Positions 1 to 4,596 of a stretch of 5,575 nt of DNA are shown piece by piece; position 1 is the first letter of the stretch; every line of letters starts with the position of its first letter. The DNA is from Candidatus Methanofilum arcanum (lineage in GTDB: Archaea > Halobacteriota > Methanomicrobia > Methanomicrobiales > Methanospirillaceae), in NCBI GenBank assembly GCA_031285085.1, contig JAITWW010000138.1, forward strand, positions 1 through 5,575, in the 5' to 3' direction. The notes beneath the pieces were generated by a model. That model searched no databases, was not told the origin of the DNA, and worked only from the letters and a program-made list of their open reading frames with translations. Both the position numbers and the translations under genes were made by a program.

Positions 1-156
1 CCCTGAATTGACAGGGATTGCCGTAAAATCGGAAGCGGGAGAGCCGCTTACATGGCGAAGGGGGGCAGTAGGTAGATTTCAAAACGGACAAATGAAAGGG
101 AGGAGAAGCCTCATGAAAAGCCAACATTCGAAGTTTTGAAGCGTATTAGTAGGAGG

Positions 157-172
157 TCAACCAACTGGTTGA
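157..172 (+). other. Inverted repeat in the domain IV region
   Basis: A perfect 6-bp stem (TCAACC 157-162 with GGTTGA 167-172) closes an AACT loop about 35 nt upstream of domain V. By position it fits a short domain IV stem, where introns with a maturase carry the ORF. Its shortness is the main sign that this copy has no ORF. The assignment is by position only. Confidence 0.45.
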
Positions 173-206
173 ACACTATAATAAATATATGTCAACTACC
201 TATGGA

Positions 207-240
207 GAGCCGGATACTTCGAGAGAGGTACGTCCGGTTC
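207..240 (+). ncRNA. Group II intron domain V
   Basis: This is the catalytic hairpin of the ribozyme and is exactly the usual 34 nt. The lower stem pairs 207-214 with 233-240 (8 bp including the conserved G209-U238 wobble). A two-nucleotide CG bulge sits at 231-232. The upper stem pairs 215-220 with 225-230 and is capped by a GAGA (GNRA) tetraloop at 221-224. The catalytic AGC triad is A208-G209-C210. All diagnostic parts are intact, so the ribozyme core looks functional here. Confidence 0.95.
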
Positions 241-298
241 GGAGAGAGGGAAAGGGAAACCCACCCGTAAGGGTGTAGGCGCCTTTTCCCTACTCTAC
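241..298 (+). ncRNA. Group II intron domain VI with branch-point A292 and 3' splice site 298/299
   Basis: After a short linker, 244-246 (GAG) pairs with 293-295 (CTC), A247 with T291, and 248-256 with 282-290 (9 bp, one G-U wobble). A292 is left as the single bulged adenosine on the 3' strand, the expected branch point. It is followed by six bases to the intron end at 298, the usual 7-8 nt spacing. The tip is another hairpin, 262-266 with 271-275, around a GTAA tetraloop. The 3' end reads TAC, fitting the AY rule. The splice site is independently supported because a sequence repeated at 621 begins exactly at 299. Confidence 0.92.
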
Positions 299-366
299 GT
301 GCCTGGCGAGTTTGTGAAAAAATTGAGTAAAAGCACTTGGGGTCTGCTTCCGTTGGTCGCATACCC

Positions 367-419
367 GTCGAATGGTTGTTGATTTGCGTATTTGCTGTCG
401 CATGGTTGTTGGTTTGCGT
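367..419. repeat. Two imperfect direct repeats, 30-bp period
   Basis: Bases 367-389 and 397-419 match at 21 of 23 positions (both contain ATGGTTGTTG then TTTGCGT) with a period of 30 bp. The period is a multiple of three, so one minus-strand frame reads a ten-residue repeat (TQxNNHxT). No start signal or homology supports translation. The unit lies in the 3' flank of the intron and may be part of the same degenerate array as the 72-bp repeats downstream. Confidence 0.75.
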
Positions 420-427
420 CTTGGATA

Positions 428-562
428 GCCCAGTAATAGGAGGATTTTCGACGCGAGTTCCAAATGGGACACAGAAAGAACGGCATTTGTCACATATCCC
501 ATCAACGGAAGGTGCATTTTCGACGTGAGTGGACAAGCGGGCCACACAAAGAACGGCAGTTT
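428..562. repeat. Two eroded tandem repeats, about 72-bp period
   Basis: Copy 1 (about 428-489) and copy 2 (about 497-562) share the blocks ATTTTCGACG-GAG (444 and 516) and ACA-AAAGAACGGCA-TTT, with scattered substitutions and one-base indels. A weaker third stretch, around 580-605 (CGACGAAGGAGGATGG), resembles the unit start and runs into the 3' end of map. The indels break any common reading frame, which argues for old non-coding repeats or relics of a repetitive gene. I do not recognise the family. Confidence 0.6.
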
Positions 563-571
563 AATGCCTCT

Positions 572-1537
572 TTAGTCATCCGACGAAGGAGGATGGCTAA
601 CGGGCAGGCGCGTCCTCGCCGTGCCTGGCGAGGTTGTGACTATGCAGCCATCCTCTGTCACGATCACAGTGTGCTCTGACTGTGAGACAAAAGAACCAGG
701 TTCATCACTGAGAACTGGATAGCCATGTAGAATTCCATCCTTGAAAAGACGGGTTAAACCCAGTTCAGAGTAGTTTTGCAGTTGTCTTCGTGCAAAGGGC
801 ATGCCTCGGCGGGGGTTAATTTCTTTTAGGATAGAGCGAGCACTTGGGGATCGGACAGGCCGACTTGCAATCTCCGAAAAAATTTCAATGCGGTTTTTAT
901 CAGTGACATTTCCAGCACCTGTTGATGCAAATGGTTCAATTGCGAAAACCATCCCTTCTTCAAGTATTATTCCTCCCTTTTTTGGGATATTTGGAACATT
1001 TGGAGGCATGTGAAGCACATATCTATCAACTCCATGTCCTGTGAGATTATGAATCGGCTTAAATCCTCGAGACATTATCTCCTTTGCTACATATTCTCCA
1101 AGAATACCAATCTGAATACCTGGCTTTACCACAGCAATTGCAGCATCTCGTGCTGCAACAGCTGCTTCAACCAAAAGCTCATGTTCTCCACTGAGATCAA
1201 TTGTTAACGCAGTATCTGCGATATATCCATCGAGATGAACACCAATATCTATTTTTACTACATCTTCACGTGCAAAGATACGGATATCATCTGGGGAGGG
1301 GGTATCATGAGCAGCGTCAGCATTTAATGAAATATTCACTGGAAACGCAGTTTTCATGCCTGCCTCATATATCATCTCTTCAAGTGCATTTGCAACCATC
1401 AGAAGCGAAGCATCGACTTTTACCAGTTCCTTACTCTCCTCAAGCACCTGTGCAGCGACACTCCCTGCTTGCATGTACCTGTCATATGCCTCCTCTGTTA
1501 ATGGTGTGTATGTTTTTGGCTTCTCCTTTTGCTTCAT
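572..1537 (-). CDS. map: Methionine aminopeptidase, type II (archaeal)
   Basis: Removes the initiator methionine from nascent proteins in the cytoplasm; a two-metal hydrolase of family M24A. The 321-residue product has the pita-bread fold signatures in order. KIDIGVHLDGYIADTA supplies ligands D97 and D108; the GHG motif after PIHNLT supplies H168; FAIEPFAS supplies E201; the extra helical subdomain that defines type II enzymes spans about residues 205-275; SQSEHTVIV supplies E288. All five metal ligands are present. The ATG at 1535-1537 has a good Shine-Dalgarno (GAGGT, complement of 1547-1551) nine bases upstream and overlaps the stop of the preceding Xaa-Pro peptidase gene as ATGA, so translation is probably coupled. 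Oddity: family members usually end soon after the IVTT block (residue 302 here), but this one runs on for about 19 residues (SPGTARTRLPVSHPPSSDD) encoded by GC-rich DNA resembling the flanking repeats. The N-terminus is also about 20 residues longer than in compact homologues. Confidence 0.95.
   Translation of the reverse strand: MKQKEKPKTYTPLTEEAYDRYMQAGSVAAQVLEESKELVKVDASLLMVANALEEMIYEAGMKTAFPVNISLNADAAHDTPSPDDIRIFAREDVVKIDIGVHLDGYIADTALTIDLSGEHELLVEAAVAARDAAIAVVKPGIQIGILGEYVAKEIMSRGFKPIHNLTGHGVDRYVLHMPPNVPNIPKKGGIILEEGMVFAIEPFASTGAGNVTDKNRIEIFSEIASRPVRSPSARSILKEINPRRGMPFARRQLQNYSELGLTRLFKDGILHGYPVLSDEPGSFVSQSEHTVIVTEDGCIVTTSPGTARTRLPVSHPPSSDD
614..633. other. Perfect hairpin in the map tail; putative unoccupied intron target
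   Basis: CCTCGCC (614-620) pairs with GGCGAGG (627-633) around the loop GTGCCT. Bases 621-639 match the first 19 bases of the intron's 3' exon (299-317) at 18 of 19 positions, the one mismatch being G633 versus T311. The position equivalent to the splice junction is therefore 620^621, exactly where the stem meets the loop. Read on the minus strand the same bases encode the SPGTAR part of the map C-terminal tail. The match is seen directly; its role as an insertion site is inference. Confidence 0.6.
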
Positions 1538-2685
1538 ACAATCAATACCTCTGGATATGTTGTAAAGGAAGTAAAACCTCTATCTGTCACGATGCCTATG
1601 TTCTCAATACGAACACCTCCAACGTCTGCATAATACAATGCAGGTTCGATTGCGATAACCTGGTTTTTTTGCAAGGGCATATCAAGGAGAGAAAGAGATG
1701 GAAATTCATGCACTGAGAGTCCAACACCATGACCCAAACTATGAATAAACCCGCTCAGTCCAGCAGTTTCAAAGCCGTGGTCAGCAAAGTAATCTAGCAC
1801 TGCTTGATGCATTTCTCTTGTACTCATCCCTGGTTTTACCATATTCTGCGCGATATGAAGAGCATTTAAAACTGCAGTATGCATATCAATTATTTTTTGT
1901 GCAGGTGCTCCTTTTGAGACTGTTCGAGTCATATCTGCGTAATATCCTGTTATATCAGATGATGGAAAGATGTCGATGATAATTGGTTGATGCGCAGAAA
2001 GAACACCAGTTCCGGTCCAGTGAGGCATTGCAGTATTCAACCCACAAGCAACGATGGTATCTTCTGCGTGATATCCCTTCTTTAGGAGTACTTTGTGAAT
2101 CTCGTATCGAAGTAGTTCAGAACTCAAAGGTTCCTTTGTTTCAGCGTGATACAATATCTCCTCTTTGACGATTGCATTATGGATAAGTGAGAGAGCATGC
2201 GCCATTGCAGTCTCAGTTGCCTGAGCCGATGCAGCAATGTGCCTCCATTCTTTTTCAGATTTGATATCTCTCATCCATTCAACATATTTTTCAAAATCTA
2301 TGACAACTTTTTGCTTTTGATTATCACAGAGGCTAAATGCAAGCGCTGCTGGCATTGTTTTAGGTATCATAATGTTTCCTGGACAGCGCTCTTGGATTAT
2401 ATGAGCGATAGTTTTGTGCGAATCACGAAGCTCTTCAAAGATTTCGCGATACCCAAGTTCATTTCTTGAGATAACTGTGAGATCTGTTTCATGTTTTGCA
2501 CGTGTAACCTCCATCTCCGGGACGATGAGTTCACGCCTGTTGTCTGCATAATGTATATACAAGACCGGATCACGGGTAGAAAATGAAGTAAGATAACGCA
2601 TGTCTGGGTTTGCTGTAGTATCATATATGACATATGCTTGACAATTATGTGCTATAAGAGTGGATGCAAGGCCGTTTTGTTTCAC
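1534..2685 (-). CDS. Xaa-Pro peptidase (family M24B)
   Basis: Cytoplasmic metallopeptidase that cleaves an N-terminal residue from X-Pro peptides or dipeptides, in peptide turnover. The 383-residue product has a creatinase/prolidase-type N-terminal domain (about 1-140) and an M24 catalytic domain (about 145-383). Ligands visible in order are D238 in IIIDIF, D251 in ADMTRT, H319 in HSLGHGVGL, E347 in IAIEPAL and E361 in GGVRIENIG; H326 in the SVHE motif is the conserved substrate-side His. Spacing between the two Asp ligands is 13, as in the IDIFP...GY..D subgroup, rather than the commoner 11. The start is GTG (complement of 2683-2685); no strong Shine-Dalgarno precedes it, and an in-frame ATG-TAA sits immediately before. 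First gene of a two-gene operon with map. Whether it is an aminopeptidase P or a prolidase cannot be told from sequence alone. Confidence 0.93.
   Translation of the reverse strand: MKQNGLASTLIAHNCQAYVIYDTTANPDMRYLTSFSTRDPVLYIHYADNRRELIVPEMEVTRAKHETDLTVISRNELGYREIFEELRDSHKTIAHIIQERCPGNIMIPKTMPAALAFSLCDNQKQKVVIDFEKYVEWMRDIKSEKEWRHIAASAQATETAMAHALSLIHNAIVKEEILYHAETKEPLSSELLRYEIHKVLLKKGYHAEDTIVACGLNTAMPHWTGTGVLSAHQPIIIDIFPSSDITGYYADMTRTVSKGAPAQKIIDMHTAVLNALHIAQNMVKPGMSTREMHQAVLDYFADHGFETAGLSGFIHSLGHGVGLSVHEFPSLSLLDMPLQKNQVIAIEPALYYADVGGVRIENIGIVTDRGFTSFTTYPEVLIV
1547..1551 (-). promoter_or_regulatory. Ribosome binding site of map
   Basis: GAGGT on the minus strand, nine bases before the map ATG and inside the end of the upstream gene. 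It complements the archaeal 16S 3' end (CACCTCC) and decides the map start over the next in-frame Met codons. Confidence 0.7.
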
Positions 2686-2688
2686 TTA

Positions 2689-2696
2689 CATATATG
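2689..2696 (+). promoter_or_regulatory. Candidate TATA box for the small membrane protein gene
   Basis: The palindrome CATATATG lies in the 58-bp divergent gap. Read on the + strand it would place a start site near 2718 and give a leader of about 25 bases before the ATG at 2744. Because it is symmetrical it could bind TBP in either orientation, but it is too close to the minus-strand GTG to serve that gene. Confidence 0.35.
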
Positions 2697-2715
2697 GAGT
2701 AGATGAGCAGAAGTA

Positions 2716-2723
2716 CTTTTATG
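2716..2723 (-). promoter_or_regulatory. Candidate TATA box for the Xaa-Pro peptidase-map operon
   Basis: The minus strand reads CATAAAAG here, centred about 35 bases before the GTG start. With the usual archaeal spacing of about 26 bases, transcription would begin near 2694, giving an mRNA with a leader of under ten bases. A nearly leaderless transcript would fit the absence of a Shine-Dalgarno. Weak evidence, by consensus and spacing only. Confidence 0.35.
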
Positions 2724-2743
2724 CAGGACACATCAGTATAATA

Positions 2744-2974
2744 ATGGAAGAACGTGAAAAGGAGACTTTTAAGTGGAAGTTCTGGCACCTGACTATGTTG
2801 CTAAACCTGTCAATTTTGTTTTACGCACTTGTTATCATTTTTTTACTGATCATTCCTGATCCATACAAAGTTCCGGGTTCAATTTTCTTTTTGCTTGCTG
2901 CAGTCATTATGACCATGATCTCGCGAAGATCATATGTACAGACAAAAGAGTGGCTGAGTCAGAACACAGACTAA
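2744..2974 (+). CDS. Small two-helix membrane protein, function unknown
   Basis: A 76-residue protein that I do not recognise. A charged N-terminus (MEEREKETFKWKFWH) is followed by a first transmembrane helix at about 16-37, a short IPDPYKVPG turn with three prolines (38-45), a second helix at about 46-60, and a basic tail starting RRSYVQTKEW. Positive charge at both ends predicts a hairpin with both termini in the cytoplasm. The reading frame is open from 2660, giving a possible 104-residue form. I chose the ATG at 2744 because the extra 28 residues would run back through the divergent promoter and into the opposing gene, while the chosen start gives a sensible topology. No strong ribosome binding site is visible. 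It is transcribed away from the peptidase operon, and a T-rich tract follows about 50 bases after the stop. Composition and topology argue for a real gene; the role is unknown. Confidence 0.65.
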   Translation: MEEREKETFKWKFWHLTMLLNLSILFYALVIIFLLIIPDPYKVPGSIFFLLAAVIMTMISRRSYVQTKEWLSQNTD

Positions 2975-3023
2975 TGGAAGAATGGATCTATGGTAGAAGA
3001 ATAGAAGAAATGTTATTGCGTAA

Positions 3024-3044
3024 CTTATTTTTATCTTTTTTTTT
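3024..3044 (+). terminator. T-rich terminator of the small membrane protein gene
   Basis: A pyrimidine tract ending in nine consecutive T (3036-3044), preceded by a T5 run, about 50 bases after the stop codon. Archaeal RNA polymerase commonly terminates at such U-tracts without a hairpin. Confidence 0.55.
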
Positions 3045-3829
3045 GCAATCAAAAGAAGTAACTCGTTTTTAAAGCCTATGTTTGATGTAATGGTTGTACT
3101 AAGCAGCATATTTTTGTAGTTTGATGCCTGGGTGAATACTCTCTTTTGTAAATCATGCATAACCGATTCAAGAGAGAGTGTAGTGTTGTTTGACACCTAG
3201 ATATCTGGACTCTGGAGTTGTTCTAGATTATCTGATCTCAAGAATTCATCTTTTCTGGCCTTTTCTTTACTCACAGTGTAGATACCTTTGATGCCTTTGT
3301 TGATGGGTGTCACGTTTTGTATGAATGGTGTGAGCTATCTTTCATAAATCATTTTAATGTTTCTTGTTCCACTTTGGGCTATTACTATCAAAATTTGTCA
3401 TATGCCACAATGGTACAATTTCTTTGATATTGAAAAATTTATGCGGAGAAGAAGAGATATTTCAAAGGAAAAAAGATGGTTGAGTGATATGGATTCAATC
3501 TTGAACAGTACGAAATAAACAGGAGACTTTCAAGCTCAAGGAGAAAATTTTGTAAAAGTAATATGAGATTCTACTCTTCTTCCATGGTGTTATTCATCAC
3601 TTTGATGACTTTCAAAAGTTGATCTCTGTTGGTTGAATGAAGTGCTACATGCCTATTTCATAATTGGGCAACCTTCTTTTTCTCTTTTTAGGATGGTGTT
3701 CACAATCATTCTCATGTTTACTTTCTTTCTATTCTCTTTGTTCTCACCTGTTGGTCTCATTTTTATGTAAGATGAAGGGGAAAAATGAGCAACTTTTGCT
3801 TTGAAAAGATTAGGTAGGTTGTGTATTTT
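3033..3829 (-). pseudogene. Possible decayed coding sequence, family unknown
   Basis: The minus strand carries consecutive open stretches that change frame, each with protein-like composition. 3829 to 3656 is 58 codons with no stop (containing MRPTGENKENRKK and ILKREKEGCPIM). 3657 to 3442 is a second frame with one TAG at 3571-3573 (HVALHSTNRDQLLKVIKV precedes it). A third frame near 3456-3370 reads FFNIKEIVPLWHMTNF. From 3397 past 3030 a fourth frame has just two internal TAG codons, at 3335-3337 and 3197-3199 (PINKGIKGIYTVSKEKARK between them, NIGFKNELLLLIAKKK near the end). Together they could be a 250-270 codon gene broken by about three frameshifts and several stops. I cannot name the family; a transposase is one guess. 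A plus-strand frame of about 66 codons (3236-3433) crosses the same DNA, so chance openness in AT-rich sequence remains possible. Confidence 0.35.
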
Positions 3830-4068
3830 TCATCATGAATCTTATGTGGATGGTTCTGCACTTGCTACTCATGCATGAGGAAAAGATGAGATATTTTTCC
3901 TCACTCTCATATTTAGCACTTTTAAAAAGTAGCTGGATTTTCTTTGTTCACATATTCATTCATCATATTAGTATGGGCATGTTGTTCCATTATGTCCATG
4001 CTGCCCTACTCCTTACATATCATCAAAATTTTGTCGCAGGTATGGATAATGCTATGAATCTTTTAGTT

Positions 4069-4095
4069 CATTGATGCGTCATTGATGCGCCATTG
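4069..4095. repeat. Short tandem repeat, 11-bp unit
   Basis: CATTGATGCG occurs at 4069-4078 and 4080-4089, with a truncated third CATTGA at 4091. Probably slippage; no function evident. Confidence 0.7.
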
Positions 4096-4104
4096 AAAAC
4101 TGGT

Positions 4105-4135
4105 GCCTAAAACTTTCAAATGTTAGGCTGTTTTT
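4105..4135 (+). terminator. Hairpin plus T-tract resembling an intrinsic terminator
   Basis: GCCTAA (4105-4110) pairs with TTAGGC (4123-4128) around a 12-base loop and is followed by TGTTTTT. It has the form of a bacterial intrinsic terminator, but the stem is only six pairs and no intact upstream + strand gene needs it. The only candidate is a doubtful 79-codon frame ending at 4074. Confidence 0.35.
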
Positions 4136-4409
4136 ATATGACTTGTCAGATGTGAGTATGGGAGTTGTTGATTCATATTATTCGCAAGGCTACGAACTTT
4201 TATTATCTTTGTTATTTATGCAATTCCTTATAAAATTTTAAAAAATTAAAGCAGTTCGTGAAGGAGGAAAAGATCTTTTTGAGAGATGAAAATTTATTCA
4301 AAATCTCTTTCATGTATCAACTTTATTTAATGTATTTGTCTAACACGTACATTGTTTAGTCATCTATATAGGCACGCAGCATACTAAAATTGAGCTTTTG
4401 TGAGAATAC

Positions 4410-4417
4410 TTTATATA
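4410..4417 (+). promoter_or_regulatory. Strong TATA box upstream of the secreted protein gene
   Basis: TTTATATA matches the archaeal (methanogen) box A consensus exactly. The predicted start near 4440 would give a leader of roughly 155 nt before the ATG at 4597, unusually long for an archaeal mRNA. A nearer weaker promoter, or a small RNA from this box, cannot be excluded. Confidence 0.5.
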
Positions 4418-4544
4418 TTTTGAAGATAATTATAGCTGTAAGTACAGTTAGGTACAGATTTAGGGTGCTCTCTATCACCTCTAGAAATTATGCTTCCTTT
4501 GTGGACCTGGGGTTTAATTTCTATTGGTAGTTTTTGCTCGATTT

Positions 4545-4568
4545 CTCAATATGAGTTCCTCAATATGA
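4545..4568 (+). repeat. Direct repeat in the leader of the secreted protein gene
   Basis: CTCAATATGA occurs at 4545-4554 and 4559-4568, a period of 14 bp, ending 28 bases before the start codon. Paired sites like this can be regulator-binding sites, but the period is not one helical turn and no partner regulator is in the window. Confidence 0.4.
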
Positions 4569-4596
4569 TATCTGTGTATTTAGGTCTGTGAGTTGT

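Larger units (their letters stand above)
1..298 (+). mobile_element. Group II intron, 3' portion (5' end outside window)
   Basis: A self-splicing ribozyme and retroelement whose 3' domains lie on the + strand. The sequence shows a canonical domain V (207-240) and a domain VI with a bulged branch-point adenosine (A292), with the intron ending in AC at 298. Upstream DNA is rich in short hairpins as expected for ribozyme domains: 1-5 with 12-16, 33-38 with 44-49, and 100-103 with 109-112. No reverse transcriptase/maturase motif (such as YADD) is seen in 1-206. Only about 90 nt, AT-rich, separate the last such hairpin from domain V, so domain IV looks ORF-less; a maturase would have to lie elsewhere. 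A 45-codon open frame (2-139) overlaps the hairpins and resembles no maturase I recognise. Group II introns are established in methanogens; the subclass cannot be assigned without domain I. The intron faces map convergently. Confidence 0.88.
299..571. other. Intron 3' flank: no convincing gene
   Basis: This stretch between the intron and the map stop codon is richer in GC than the DNA beyond 2700. It contains the two degenerate repeat families and, at its left edge, a 19-bp near-copy of 621-639. Open frames exist on both strands (for example minus 290-547 and plus 337-528), but they overlap each other, some enter the intron ribozyme, and none has a ribosome binding site or recognisable domain. 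It probably represents the remains of the locus into which the intron inserted. Confidence 0.6.
2975..4596. other. Long AT-rich stretch with no intact gene
   Basis: About 1.6 kb between the small membrane protein gene and the secreted protein gene. It contains the T-rich terminator, the minus-strand relic, an inverted pair of CT/GA-rich arms (ACTCTCTT near 3139 with AAGAGAGAGT ending near 3180), short tandem CATTGATGCG repeats (4069-4090), a terminator-like hairpin (4105-4136) and promoter-like sequence near 4410. No tRNA, rRNA, CRISPR array or intact insertion sequence is visible. Confidence 0.7.

Noticed and set aside
2..139. A 45-codon open frame at the left edge, possibly the end of a maturase.
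   Set aside because: It coincides with three RNA-type hairpins and shows no reverse transcriptase, maturase or HNH signature, so I treat it as intron ribozyme sequence.
192..547. Minus-strand open frames of 85 and 117 codons, one with a CDKC motif.
   Set aside because: They run antisense into domains V and VI or over the degenerate repeats, overlap each other in different frames, and have no ribosome binding site. The Cys pair arises within the repeat sequence.
464..679. Plus-strand open frame of 71 codons.
   Set aside because: It runs across the eroded repeats and antisense to the 3' end of map; no start signal.
332..849. An 11-base match (AGCACTTGGGG) between 332-342 and 839-849, suggesting a duplicated piece of map.
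   Set aside because: Matches of this length are expected by chance in a window this size and the flanks do not align.
1201..1716. Plus-strand open frame of 171 codons.
   Set aside because: It lies entirely antisense to map and the Xaa-Pro peptidase gene, both of which have complete catalytic motifs. It is a shadow.
2930..3196. Minus-strand 88-residue open frame starting at a GTG.
   Set aside because: No ribosome binding site, it overlaps the end of the small membrane protein gene and crosses a T9 terminator tract. It continues an upstream frame across a TAG, so it is better seen as part of the relic.
3693..3770. A 25-residue, very hydrophobic plus-strand frame (MVFTIILMFTFF...).
   Set aside because: T-rich DNA gives hydrophobic frames by chance; no promoter or ribosome binding site, and it opposes the minus-strand relic.
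3835..4074. A 79-codon plus-strand frame rich in Leu, His and Met.
   Set aside because: No close ribosome binding site (AGGTAGG is about 16 bases upstream), unusual composition and no recognisable domain. The hairpin with T-tract at 4105 is the only support.
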